Of a stretch of DNA of 47,810 nucleotides, positions 1-7,657 are shown in pieces. Position 1 is the stretch's first letter. Each line of letters opens with the position of its first letter. Position numbers and translations under genes: made by a program. Source of the stretch: Kitasatospora sp. SUK 42. GTDB lineage: Bacteria > Actinomycetota > Actinomycetes > Streptomycetales > Streptomycetaceae. Where the stretch lies: the NCBI RefSeq assembly GCF_015776785.2, contig NZ_LFMD02000002.1:380305-428114 (forward strand), given 5' to 3'. The notes beneath the pieces were generated by a model. The model worked only from the letters and a program-made list of their open reading frames with translations. It was not told the origin of the DNA and did no database searches.

Positions 1-207
1 CGCACGGCCGCCCACCGCCTCGTCGGCGACATGCCGCACATACCGCGAATGCACCCAGTCCGACGCCTGCCCGCACGCCGGACACACCGCCGGAGCGTCA
101 TCCCTGGTCCGGGCCGTGATCCGCAGCAGGTCCCCGCTGGCCTCCACTCGCTCGACCTGCACCGCGGCCAGCTGCGGCAGCAGGTCCCCCACCACGACAA
201 CACACAC
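1..207 (-). CDS. ISL3-family transposase, N-terminal fragment (cut by window edge)
   Basis: Reading leftwards, the frame gives a short hydrophobic start and then VVGDLLPQLAAVQVERVEAS, a beta-rich stretch (DLLRITARTRDDAPAVCPAC), and SRYVRHVADEAVGGRA at the edge. This is the conserved N-terminal layout of ISL3 transposases. These proteins bind the terminal repeats through a CPxCG...S.VHSRY zinc finger before the DDE catalytic domain. The finger CPACG is present. The catalytic domain lies beyond position 1. The start is uncertain: GTG at 207, 195 and 192 are all in frame and none has a strong ribosome binding site. No frameshift is visible in the part present. Confidence 0.7.
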   Translation of the reverse strand, partial: MCVVVVGDLLPQLAAVQVERVEASGDLLRITARTRDDAPAVCPACGQASDWVHSRYVRHVADEAVGGRA

Positions 208-261
208 AGCCAGCTTGCCACCGCCAACAAGCCGACACCACAGGCGAGTTGAAGCGATCAA

Positions 262-286
262 CGATTACGAAAATCTTGTAAGAGCC
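262..286 (-). repeat. Putative terminal inverted repeat end of the ISL3 element
   Basis: On the minus strand the segment starts GGCTCTTACAAGATTTTCG and is clearly richer in A/T than its surroundings. Both the GGCTCTT start and the location outside the transposase start match ISL3 ends. The partner repeat is not in the window, so this cannot be confirmed here. Confidence 0.5.
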
Positions 287-338
287 GGAATCCTGATAGT
301 CCCGCCAGCCGCGCCCCCAACCTCACGGGACAGAACGA

Positions 339-1298
339 CTAGCCCTCGTCGCGGCCGCGGAAGGCCCGGCGGTACTCCCGGGGTGCGACGCCGACCCGGG
401 AGGTGAAGACGGGGCGGAGGGAGACCGCCGAGGTGAAGCCGCAGTGGGTGGCGACGGCGTCGACGGGGAGGTCGGTCTCCTCCAGGAGGCGCTGGGCGGC
501 GAGGATGCGCTGGTCGAGGAGCCAGCGGAGCGGGGTGGTGCCGGTGGTGGCGGTGAAGTGGCGGGCGAAGCTGCGTTCGGACATGTGGGCCGCGGCGGCC
601 ATGCCACGGACGGTCCAGGGGGTGTCGAGGGAGGCGAGTATCTCGGCGCGGACGCGGGCGAGGGGGTCGTCCCCGGACGGCGGAGGGACCGGGGTGGGGA
701 TGAACTGGGCCTGACCGCCGGCCCGGAAGGGGGCGGTGACCATGGCGCGGGCGATGGCGGCGGCGGCCCGCTGACCGTGGGCGGTACGGACGAGGTGCAG
801 GCAGAGGTCGATGCCCGCCGCGACGCCCGCCGAGGTCCACAGGCCGTCGCCGCCGGTGAAGAGCACCTCAGGTCGGACGGTCACCGCCGGGAAGCGGCGG
901 GCGAGTTCGGGGGCGAGCGCCCAGTGGGTGGTGGCCTCGCGGCCGTCGAGCAGGCCGGCCTCGGCGAGGACGAAGGCGCCCGCGCAGAGGGAGGCGACGG
1001 GGGTGCCGCGCCCGGCGGCGGCCCGCAGTGCGGCGAGGACGGCGGGATCGCGCGCCGCGTCCGGATCCTCGACGCCGGGGACCACGACCAGGTCGCACCC
1101 GGCGAGGGCGTCGAGCCCGTGGTCGGGGACGCGTTCCAGCCCGCCGCCCAGCCGTACCCGGGCCCCGGCCGGCCCGCAGATCCGCAGGTCGAAGGCGGGC
1201 GTGCCGAGCCGGGTGGCCCCGTTGGCCCACACCTCGCCGATCACCGCGTAGTCGAAGGCCCGGACGCCGTCGAAGACCAGACAACCCACCGTTCGCAT
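339..1298 (-). CDS. GlxA-family transcriptional regulator (DJ-1/PfpI domain plus AraC HTH)
   Basis: This 319-residue protein has an N-terminal DJ-1/PfpI-like domain (about residues 1-190), with the nucleophile-elbow motif VASLCAGAF (Cys105) and the downstream LLDGREATTHW segment common to GlxA-type regulators. The C-terminal AraC DNA-binding domain covers about 215-315 (SERSFARHFTATTG ... CGFTSAVSLRPVF ... GVAPREYRR). In this family the amidase-like domain senses a ligand rather than catalysing. ATG at 1298 is the only sensible start. It is transcribed away from a cysteine hydrolase starting at 1442, a common pairing that suggests it controls that gene. The space between them holds tandem repeats that could be its binding region. 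Confidence 0.9.
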   Translation of the reverse strand: MRTVGCLVFDGVRAFDYAVIGEVWANGATRLGTPAFDLRICGPAGARVRLGGGLERVPDHGLDALAGCDLVVVPGVEDPDAARDPAVLAALRAAAGRGTPVASLCAGAFVLAEAGLLDGREATTHWALAPELARRFPAVTVRPEVLFTGGDGLWTSAGVAAGIDLCLHLVRTAHGQRAAAAIARAMVTAPFRAGGQAQFIPTPVPPPSGDDPLARVRAEILASLDTPWTVRGMAAAAHMSERSFARHFTATTGTTPLRWLLDQRILAAQRLLEETDLPVDAVATHCGFTSAVSLRPVFTSRVGVAPREYRRAFRGRDEG

Positions 1299-1378
1299 GC
1301 GGGAAGCATCGCAGGAAGCCCGGCGGGAAGCGTGACGGGAGGAGTGACGGGAGGCACGGCAGGAAGCATGGCGGGAAT
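1299..1378. repeat. Degenerate 11-13 bp tandem repeats in a divergent promoter region
   Basis: About seven imperfect units follow one another, including gggaagcgtgac, gggaggagtgac, gggaggcacggc and ggaagcatggc, with a period of 11-13 bp (one to slightly over one helical turn). They fill the gap between the GlxA-type regulator and the cysteine hydrolase. This could be an array of regulator sites on one DNA face, or simply a low-complexity G/A-rich minisatellite. Confidence 0.6.
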
Positions 1379-1441
1379 CTATCGATGGTCGGCATTCCCG
1401 CCCATCACACCAAACTGGCGGCGCCCCGCAGCATGAACGGC

Positions 1442-2038
1442 ATGACGAACACCGACGCCTTCGACGCCCCGCTCACCCTCGACCCCGACGCCGTCCTGCT
1501 CCTCATCGACGTCCAGCAGGGCTTCGACGACCAGGACTTCTTCGGCCCGCGCGACAACCCCCAGGCCGACCAGCGGATGGCCGACCTGATCGCCGCCTGG
1601 CAGGCCACCGGCCGCCCGGTCGTCACCGTGCAGCACACCTCCCCGGCCGGACCGCTCGCCGAGGGCACGCCCGGCCACGGGCTCAAGGGCTTCGTCGCCG
1701 GGATCACTCCCGACCTGCACATCACCAAGACCGTGAACAGCGCCTTCTACGGCACCCCCGACCTGCACGCCTGGCTCCAGGAGCGCGGCGCCCGGCAGGT
1801 GGTGGTCACCGGGATCATCACCAACGTGTGCTGTGAAACCACGGCTCGCATGGCCGGAAACCTCGGCTACGACGCGATCTTCCCCACCGACGCCATGCAC
1901 TCCTTCGACATGACCGGCCCCGACGGCACGACCGTCCCCGCCGCCGAACTCGCCCGCGCCACCGCGACGACCCTGCACGCGATGCGCTTCGCCAAGGTGG
2001 TCACGACGGAGACGGTGCTCGAAGCCGCCAAGCGCTGA
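1442..2038 (+). CDS. Cysteine hydrolase of the isochorismatase family
   Basis: A 198-residue protein with the isochorismatase-fold triad visible: Asp23 in LLLIDVQQGF, Lys96 in ITKTVNSAFYG and nucleophile Cys130 in GIITNVCCETTARM. The cis-peptide region after VVVTG is also present. The family hydrolyses C-N or ether bonds in small amides such as nicotinamide, N-carbamoyl sarcosine or isochorismate, and the substrate here cannot be read from sequence. ATG at 1433 (MNGMTN) and ATG at 1442 are both possible and neither has a strong ribosome binding site; I take 1442 because the family usually begins close to the first strand. It is divergent from a GlxA-type regulator, its likely controller. A strong hairpin follows at 2076. 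Confidence 0.9.
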   Translation: MTNTDAFDAPLTLDPDAVLLLIDVQQGFDDQDFFGPRDNPQADQRMADLIAAWQATGRPVVTVQHTSPAGPLAEGTPGHGLKGFVAGITPDLHITKTVNSAFYGTPDLHAWLQERGARQVVVTGIITNVCCETTARMAGNLGYDAIFPTDAMHSFDMTGPDGTTVPAAELARATATTLHAMRFAKVVTTETVLEAAKR

Positions 2039-2075
2039 GGGGCAGCGGCCGGTACGGCGTCGGGCAGCGCGGGGG

Positions 2076-2112
2076 GCGGCGGGCGGGGGCGGGGGCGGCC
2101 CCCGCCCGCCGC
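2076..2112. terminator. Bidirectional hairpin terminator between convergent genes
   Basis: A perfect 14-bp stem (gcggcgggcggggg at 2076-2089 and its complement at 2099-2112) flanks a 9-nt loop. It lies between the stop codons of the plus-strand hydrolase and the minus-strand DinB-like gene. There is no T run, as is usual in very G+C-rich actinomycetes. Confidence 0.7.
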
Positions 2113-2126
2113 GGCCGTCGACGGGC

Positions 2127-2642
2127 TCAGCGCCCGACGGCGCCGTCCAGCTGCTCCCGCAGGATGTCCGCGTGCCCGGCGTGCCGCCCGGTCTCCTCGA
2201 TCATGTGCACCAGCACCCAGCGCAGCGAGGGCCCCTCGGTGTCGTCCGGCCGCAGCGAGCGCGCGCCCGGCCGGTCGAGGTCCGGGGCGTCCGCGGCCAC
2301 CGCGTTGGACCGGGCGATCGCCGCCCGGTAGGCGGCGATCTCCCCGGCCAGGGTGGCGCCGTCCAGCGGGACTTCGTCGGTTTCCAACGGCTCGGCGCCG
2401 AGCCCGCGGTAGGCCCACTCGAACCAGTTGAGCTCGACCACGGTCAGGTGCCGCACCAGCCACAGCAGGCTGGTGCCGGAGGCGACGCCGGGGCGGCGGG
2501 CGTCCTCGTCGGAGACCCCCGCCACCTTGCCGATCACGGCCTGGCGCAGGTAGTCGAGGAAGGACAGCAGGGTGGTCCGCTCGTCGGCGTTCAGGGACGG
2601 CGGGCGGACGTCGGCCGGCTGCTGCGTGGTGTCATCGATCAC
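2127..2642 (-). CDS. DinB-like / DUF664 family protein
   Basis: This 171-residue protein follows the DinB four-helix-bundle pattern with three well-placed histidines for a metal site: His65 in LVRHLTVVELNWFEW, His146 in WVLVHMIEETGRHAGHAD, and His154/His157 in the same helix. Actinobacterial members of this group (DUF664) resemble mycothiol- or bacillithiol-dependent S-transferases and maleylpyruvate isomerase-like enzymes, but most have no assigned substrate. ATG at 2642 begins MIDDTTQQP. The gene lies 31 bp from the start side of the nucleosidase stop and could be cotranscribed with it (both minus strand). Confidence 0.85.
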   Translation of the reverse strand: MIDDTTQQPADVRPPSLNADERTTLLSFLDYLRQAVIGKVAGVSDEDARRPGVASGTSLLWLVRHLTVVELNWFEWAYRGLGAEPLETDEVPLDGATLAGEIAAYRAAIARSNAVAADAPDLDRPGARSLRPDDTEGPSLRWVLVHMIEETGRHAGHADILREQLDGAVGR

Positions 2643-2673
2643 CGCACCACCGTAGGGCGCCCCGGGCCGGCCG

Positions 2674-3249
2674 TCACCAGCCCTGCGAGGTCACCCAGTT
2701 CGCGAGGTGCCGGGCGCAGTCGTCCACCGACTCCCGCCAGGTGTGCTCCGCGCCGTCCCCGGCCTCGTCGCTGACGTACTTGACCAGCCGCACCGGCACC
2801 CCGGCCCGGTGGGCGACGGTCGCGACGGCGTAGCCCTCCATGTCGACCAGGTCGGCGTGCTCGGCCAGCCGCTCGCGGGCGGCCGGCTCCGAGACGAACA
2901 GGTCGCCGGTGGCCAGCACCGGGCCGTCCCCCTTGCCGACCACCAGCGGGGCGCCGTAGCTGCGGCCGGTGAGGGTGTGCAGCACGTCCGTGTCGAGGTC
3001 GTGCTGGATCACCTGGACGACGTGATGGACGCCCTCCCAGCCGGAGCGCAGCGCACCGGCCGTGCCGAGGTTGATCACCTCGGAGGGCTTCTCGCCCTGG
3101 GCGAGCACGGTGGCCAGGGCCGCGGCGGCGTTGACCTTCCCGATCCCGGTGAGCAGCACAGGCAGCCGGTCGTCCAGGTGGGCGGCCTCCTCGCGGACGG
3201 CGACGACGAGCAGCGGGCGGTCGGGCGAGATCGTTCCAATCAAGCGCAT
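2674..3249 (-). CDS. Nucleosidase (MTA/SAH nucleosidase-like phosphorylase fold)
   Basis: A 191-residue protein with the purine nucleoside phosphorylase/MTAN fold signatures: LLTGIGKVNAAAALATVL near the N-terminus, VINLGTAGALRSG, and the ribose-binding DMEGYAVATVAHRAGVPV followed by VKYVSDEA. Members cleave the N-glycosidic bond of adenosine-type nucleosides such as 5'-methylthioadenosine or S-adenosylhomocysteine, or of other nucleosides. The exact substrate is uncertain for this short actinobacterial form. ATG at 3249 (MRLIGTISPDRP) is chosen. The open frame continues upstream, but only into non-conserved sequence with low-complexity composition. It is divergent from the GlnX-like operon, with a 347-bp shared promoter region. 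Confidence 0.85.
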   Translation of the reverse strand: MRLIGTISPDRPLLVVAVREEAAHLDDRLPVLLTGIGKVNAAAALATVLAQGEKPSEVINLGTAGALRSGWEGVHHVVQVIQHDLDTDVLHTLTGRSYGAPLVVGKGDGPVLATGDLFVSEPAARERLAEHADLVDMEGYAVATVAHRAGVPVRLVKYVSDEAGDGAEHTWRESVDDCARHLANWVTSQGW

Positions 3250-3596
3250 GGGGCCATGGTACGGAGCACGGCGCTGCCTCACCCGGGGAGGCGACGCCAC
3301 GGAACCGTACGGGGCGCCGCCCGCGTCGCTCCGATCGCCACCTCTCCGTACTGGCGCGGTACGCGTTTCACCAGGTCCACACCGAGGCCGAAACCATGGC
3401 CGTACAAGTCGCACAAGTCGTACGGACCGTGCCAGGCCGGACAAACGTACCGAGTCGTACGAGAGCGTGCGCAAACCGTGCACGACATGCTCAAGAGCGG
3501 CGCAAGTCAGGTGTGGCCATTGGGAGTCACGGCCATACTGCTGCCATCGGTCGGACCCCGGGTGAGCGGGTCCGGTCCCAGGGGAGGATGAGGCAG
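3250..3596. other. Divergent intergenic region, promoter of the GlnX-GlnH-PknG operon
   Basis: No convincing gene. The segment has many gtac/tcgtac words, with a short direct repeat acaagtcgc-acaagtcgt around 3405-3422. A small hairpin (cggaccc...gggtccg, about 3553-3576) sits just before the ribosome binding site. One -10-like word, catact, is at about 3534. This must hold the operon promoter, but I cannot place it with confidence. Confidence 0.4.
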
Positions 3597-5123
3597 GTGG
3601 CAACACCAGTAGGCAACGGCGCACCGGGCGCCGCGATCCCGGCACGGCCGGGCAGTCCGCCGGCCGTGGCGGGCCCGGCCCCCGGCGCGGCGCCGGCCGT
3701 GGCGACGACCGCGGCGCGGGGAGCGGCGCAGGGGACGGGCGGCGCGCTCGCGCCCAGACCCGGCGGCGCGCCCGCGAAGCGCCCGCGGGCGGGCGTACCG
3801 GAGCGTGGTGTGCGCGCCCGGCTGGCGCAGGCCACCCGTACGCCCCCGGGCCGGCTGCGGCTGGCCGGGGCGGCGCTCGCGGTGCTCACGGTGGCCTTCG
3901 GCGGGCTCACCGCCTGGCAGTTGGAGGCCCGGGCCCAGGCCGCCGACCGGGTGGTCTCGTACAGCCAGCCGCTGAGCCAGAACGCGGCCGACATCCACCG
4001 CCGGCTGGCCGACGCCGCCACCACCGCGACCACCGGCTTCCTGCTCGCCGGGGACGAGCCGAAGGCGGTCCGGGACCAGTACGAGCAGGACCTCGCGACG
4101 GCCGCCGAGCTGATCTCGCAGGCCGCCGCCCGGACCACCGCGACCTCCCCCGCCCAGCAGAAGCTCACCGAGCTCAACCAGCAACTCCCGGTGTACTCCG
4201 GCCTGGTGGAGACGGCACGGGCCAACGACCGGCTGGGCATCCCGCTCGGCGGCGCCTACCTGCGGTACGCCTCCGAGAAGATGCAGACCGACCTGCTGCC
4301 GGCCGCCCTCGAACTGACCCGGATCGAGAACGAGGCGCTCACCAGGGACTACGCCGACGCCGAGTCCTTCCCCTGGGCCGCCTACGGCCTGGCGGCGGTC
4401 ACCCTCGCCGCGCTGGTCTGGGTGCAGGTGACGCTGTACCGCCGCACCAACCGGGTGTTCAACATCGGCCTGCTCGGCGCCACCGCCGCCGTCCTGGCCG
4501 GCGGGCTCTGGCTCGGCGTCGCCGGCCTGACCTCCGGCGACGCGCTCCGCCGCAGCGACCGCGAGGGCGCGGCCCCGCTGCGGGCCCTCGACACCGCCCG
4601 GGTGGACGTGCTGCAGGCCCGGCTGGCCGAGAACCTGCACTACGTGGCCCGTGGCTCCACCGGCAAGTACCTCAAGCAGTGGGACGCCGCCACCGCGAGC
4701 CTGGTCGGGCAGGGCGACCAGCAGGCTCCGATGGAGCGGCGGACGGGCTCGCTGCCCCAGGCCCTGGACCTCGCCCCGGGGGCCGCCGCGCCCGCGCTCC
4801 GGGAGGCCGCCAAGCAGTACGACGTCTGGCACGGGCTGCACGACGCCGCACGGGACCTGGAGCTCAAGAAGTCCGACTACCAGGCCGCCCTGAACGCGAC
4901 CGTGACGGCCAACGGCGAACAGCAGACCTCCGACACCGCCTTCAAGGCCACCGACAAGGCACTCGAACAGGCCGCCGGGATCGAGCAGCGGCGTTTCGAG
5001 GACGCCGCCGGCGGCACCCACAACGACCTCCGGAACGCCGCCGTCGCGGCCGCCCTGCTCGGTGTGGCGGCCGCGGCCGCGGCACTGCTCGGCCTGGGCC
5101 GGCGACTGGCCGAGTACCGATGA
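3597..5123 (+). CDS. glnX: GlnX-like four-helix membrane sensor protein
   Basis: The protein has 508 residues from GTG 3597. That start lies 8-9 nt after the purine tract ggggagga, while the in-frame ATG at 3588 overlaps this tract and is unlikely. An Ala/Pro-rich cytoplasmic lead of about 85 residues is followed by TM1 (about 88-108), an extracellular helical region (110-258), TM2 (260-282), TM3 (289-311), a second extracellular helical region (312-478), TM4 (about 480-500) and a short RRLAEYR tail. This two-sensor layout next to a GlnH-type binding protein and a PknG-type kinase matches mycobacterial GlnX. There GlnX relays GlnH ligand status to PknG. The stop overlaps ATGA of the next frame. 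The assignment rests on topology and context, not strong sequence motifs. Confidence 0.75.
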   Translation: MATPVGNGAPGAAIPARPGSPPAVAGPAPGAAPAVATTAARGAAQGTGGALAPRPGGAPAKRPRAGVPERGVRARLAQATRTPPGRLRLAGAALAVLTVAFGGLTAWQLEARAQAADRVVSYSQPLSQNAADIHRRLADAATTATTGFLLAGDEPKAVRDQYEQDLATAAELISQAAARTTATSPAQQKLTELNQQLPVYSGLVETARANDRLGIPLGGAYLRYASEKMQTDLLPAALELTRIENEALTRDYADAESFPWAAYGLAAVTLAALVWVQVTLYRRTNRVFNIGLLGATAAVLAGGLWLGVAGLTSGDALRRSDREGAAPLRALDTARVDVLQARLAENLHYVARGSTGKYLKQWDAATASLVGQGDQQAPMERRTGSLPQALDLAPGAAAPALREAAKQYDVWHGLHDAARDLELKKSDYQAALNATVTANGEQQTSDTAFKATDKALEQAAGIEQRRFEDAAGGTHNDLRNAAVAAALLGVAAAAAALLGLGRRLAEYR

Positions 5124-5137
5124 GGGGGAACGGACAG

Positions 5138-6094
5138 ATGCGCAGCAGAACCGTACGCACCAGGCCGGCCGCGGCACTGGCGCTGCTGACGGCCGCGGCC
5201 GCCGTGCTCGGCGCCGGCGCGCCCTCCGGCGCCGCGCCGGGCACCACCCGAACCGCGCAGCAGGCGCAGCAGGCGCTCCAGGAGCAGAAGGACGGCTGCA
5301 AGCCCGTCCCCGTACCGCCGAGCGCCACCGACGGCCCGTCCGTGAAGGCCATCAAGAGCAAGGGCGTCCTGGTCATCGGCGTGGACCAGAACAGCTACCA
5401 CTGGGGCGCCCGCAACCCCAACACCGGCAACCTCGAAGGCTTCGACATCGACCTCGCCAAGCGGATCGGCCGGGACGTCATGGGCGACGAGAAGAAGGTG
5501 GTGCTCAAGCCGGTGGCGACCGCCGACCGGATCCCGGCCCTCACCTCCACCGACGGCAGCGGGGTCGACCTGATCGTCCGCACCATGACGATCAACTGCG
5601 ACAACCTGGACAAGGTCGCCTTCTCCCAGCCGTACTTCAACATCAAGCAGCGGGTCCTGGTGCCGCACTCCTCCAAGGCCGCCAACGTCGACGACGCGAT
5701 CACCGGCAAGACGGTGTGCGCCGCGAGCGGCTCGGTGGCCTGGAAGGTGCTGGACGCCAAGCGGACCGCCAAGCGGATCGTCCAGGTGGACAACCAGCTG
5801 GACTGCCTGGTGCGCATGCAGCTCGGCCAGGTCGACGCCACCATGACCGACGACGAGCTGGCGGCCGGTCAGAGCGCCCAGGACCAGACGGTGCGGCTGG
5901 TGGACGGCTTCGAGCAGCCGGAGACCATCGGCGTGGCGATGCGGCAGGACCGCACCGACCTCACCGCCCGGGTCAACCAGGTGATCTCCGACTTCTACCG
6001 GGACCGCGGCTGGGAGAACTCCTTCGAGAAGTGGGTCCAGCCCTACCTGCCGGACGGCTCCAAGGACCCGTCGCTGTACTGGCCCGTCAACTGA
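5138..6094 (+). CDS. glnH: GlnH-like extracellular amino-acid-binding protein (SBP family 3)
   Basis: A 318-residue protein with a signal peptide (MRSRTVRTRP, then an Ala/Leu-rich core ending near APSGAAPG). It is followed by the family 3 binding fold: GVLVIGVDQNSYHWG, NLEGFDIDLAKRIGRDV, TADRIPALTS, VDLIVRTMTIN and VAFSQPYFN. No ABC permease or ATPase accompanies it, so it probably senses rather than imports. In mycobacteria the orthologous arrangement senses aspartate/glutamate. Oddly, no lipobox Cys follows the signal core; the first Cys is in KDGCKPV near residue 50, and three further Cys could form disulfides. ATG 5138 is preferred over ATG 5120, because gaggggga lies at the right distance. 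The stop lies in a 12-bp repeat. Confidence 0.82.
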   Translation: MRSRTVRTRPAAALALLTAAAAVLGAGAPSGAAPGTTRTAQQAQQALQEQKDGCKPVPVPPSATDGPSVKAIKSKGVLVIGVDQNSYHWGARNPNTGNLEGFDIDLAKRIGRDVMGDEKKVVLKPVATADRIPALTSTDGSGVDLIVRTMTINCDNLDKVAFSQPYFNIKQRVLVPHSSKAANVDDAITGKTVCAASGSVAWKVLDAKRTAKRIVQVDNQLDCLVRMQLGQVDATMTDDELAAGQSAQDQTVRLVDGFEQPETIGVAMRQDRTDLTARVNQVISDFYRDRGWENSFEKWVQPYLPDGSKDPSLYWPVN

Positions 6095-6106
6095 CCGGTC
6101 AACTGG
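6083..6106 (+). repeat. 12-bp tandem repeat spanning the glnH stop codon
   Basis: Unit cccgtcaactga is followed at once by ccggtcaactgg, 10 of 12 bases identical. The TGA stop of glnH in unit one is TGG in unit two. Confidence 0.6.
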
Positions 6107-6284
6107 CGCACCAGCCGGCGGCCCGTTGACACGGTCTTGACGCCCCGCGCCCACCCCGCCCTCACGGCCACCGGCTATGGTTCGGGACGATCACCACGGG
6201 GAGACCGGTGGTGGACACGGGGGATGTCGTGGGATCGCGCGTCACGCACGTCGGGATCGCACGCGAGGAAGGAAGGACACCGCG

Positions 6285-7652
6285 GTGGCGGCATCGGCTG
6301 GCCGGGTACTGAGCCGGGAGGAGGTGGACCGCGCCCTCGCGCGCCTCGGCGCCGAACGGGACGCGGTCGAATCGGCGCTGCTCGCGCTCCAGGACCACCC
6401 GGGCCTGCGGCTGCTGGACGGTGCCGAGCTGTCCGGGCGGACCCTGGAGCGCTGGTCCGTCGCGGGCAAGGGCCTGCCGCTGCTGTGGGCCCTGTTCGAC
6501 CGCTACTCCGAGGCACTCGCCTCGGCCCGCGCCGTACGGGCCCGCAAGGCCAAGCCCGGAACGCCCGAACTCGCCGAGCTCAGCGAGCTGTTGACCGGCG
6601 AGGCGGTGACCGTCCCGGGCGGCGCGCTGCCGGACGGCCCGCAACTACTCGGCGCGCCCGCCAGGCTGGTCGAGCGGATCAGCCTGGACGCGCTGATGGC
6701 CCGGATGAACTCCTGGTACGCCACCGTGCTGGAGGTGGTCAGCGCCGCCGACGCGGTCTGGTCGGCGCTGCCCGCCCGGATCGACCTGCTGCTCGCCGAA
6801 CTCCAGCGGGTGCAGACCCTGGCCGTCTCACTCGGCGTGCGGGCCGGCGCCCACCCGCTGGCCGACGACCTGACCGGGCTGGCCGCCGACCTCACCGGCC
6901 TGCGCACCGAGGTGCGCGAGGACCCGCTGGCACTGTGGCGCCCGGCCCGGGTGCCCGCCCAGCGCGGCACCGTGCCCGAGGGCTCGGCCTTCGCCGGCCC
7001 CGCCGGGGTGGTCGACACCGAACGCTTCGACCGGGCCGGCCGGGCCCTGGACGGCGTCCGGCTGGAGCTGGAGAACCTGCTGCGGCTGCGCGACGACGCC
7101 GAGGAGCGCCTGCAGGGCGTCGGCGACCTGCTCCAGCGGGCCGACGCCACCCTGGCCGAGGCCCGCCGGGCGCGCGGCGAGGTGCTGGCGAAGATAGCGT
7201 CCAGCGACGTCCCCGTGGTGCCCGGCCCGGCCTCGGCGCTGCGCGAACGGATCGTCACCGCGCTGGAGCTGCGCCAGGGCGGGCAGTGGGGCCGGCTGGC
7301 GCCGCTGCTGGACGCCCTGGAGGACGCCGCCGCCAAGGAGCTGACCCGGGCCCGGCAGTCGCTCACCGAGGTGACCCAGCCGCTGGCCGTCCGGGCCGAG
7401 CTGCGCGGCCGGCTGGACGCCTACAAGGCGATGGCGGCCCGGATGCGGGTCTCCGAGGACCCGGAAGTGATCGAACGGTACGAGAAGGCGCGCTGGCTGC
7501 TGTGGAGCGCGCCCTGCGACCTGCGGGCGGCGGCCGCCGCGGTGGCCCGCTTCCAGCAGTCGCTGCGCCCGGCCCAGGCGGAAGCCGACGGCGGGCAGGC
7601 TCAGGAGGCGGCCGGCCAGACGCCGGTCGACGGACAGGTACAGGGGGGCTGA
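6285..7652 (+). CDS. Hypothetical helical protein of the PknG operon
   Basis: I do not recognise this 455-residue protein. It is almost entirely charged and helical, rich in Ala, Leu, Glu and Arg. It has no signal peptide, no membrane segment and no cysteine-rich part (one Cys near the C-terminus in APCDLRAAAAAVARF). Likely coiled-coil stretches are at about 245-310 (DTERFDRAGRALDGVRLELEN onwards) and 350-430. The C-terminus ends in a loose Gln/Gly tail. GTG 6285 is chosen because ggaaggaagga lies 9 nt before it; upstream in-frame sequence is unconserved-looking. It sits between glnH and pknG, with the next ATG only 5 nt after its stop, so it is translationally linked to the kinase. It could be an adaptor between membrane sensor and kinase. 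Confidence 0.7.
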   Translation: MAASAGRVLSREEVDRALARLGAERDAVESALLALQDHPGLRLLDGAELSGRTLERWSVAGKGLPLLWALFDRYSEALASARAVRARKAKPGTPELAELSELLTGEAVTVPGGALPDGPQLLGAPARLVERISLDALMARMNSWYATVLEVVSAADAVWSALPARIDLLLAELQRVQTLAVSLGVRAGAHPLADDLTGLAADLTGLRTEVREDPLALWRPARVPAQRGTVPEGSAFAGPAGVVDTERFDRAGRALDGVRLELENLLRLRDDAEERLQGVGDLLQRADATLAEARRARGEVLAKIASSDVPVVPGPASALRERIVTALELRQGGQWGRLAPLLDALEDAAAKELTRARQSLTEVTQPLAVRAELRGRLDAYKAMAARMRVSEDPEVIERYEKARWLLWSAPCDLRAAAAAVARFQQSLRPAQAEADGGQAQEAAGQTPVDGQVQGG

Positions 7653-7657
7653 GGTTG

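Larger units (their letters stand above)
1..286 (-). mobile_element. Left-truncated view of an ISL3-family insertion sequence (one end only)
   Basis: The stretch from the window edge to about 286 carries the N-terminus of an ISL3-type transposase read leftwards. Just upstream of it lies an A/T-richer end sequence which on the minus strand begins GGCTCTTACAAGATTTTCG. An end starting GGCTCTT, a short distance before a transposase with an N-terminal CxxC zinc finger, is typical of ISL3 elements. The other end and the target duplication lie outside the window, so the boundary at 286 is inferred. The element sits 53 bp past the stop of the GlxA-type regulator. Confidence 0.65.

Noticed and set aside
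6137..7657. Upstream extension of the PknG-type kinase to 1340 codons
   Set aside because: The extension is the Arg/Pro/Gly-rich shadow of the helical protein gene in another frame; the kinase has its own ribosome binding site at 7658.
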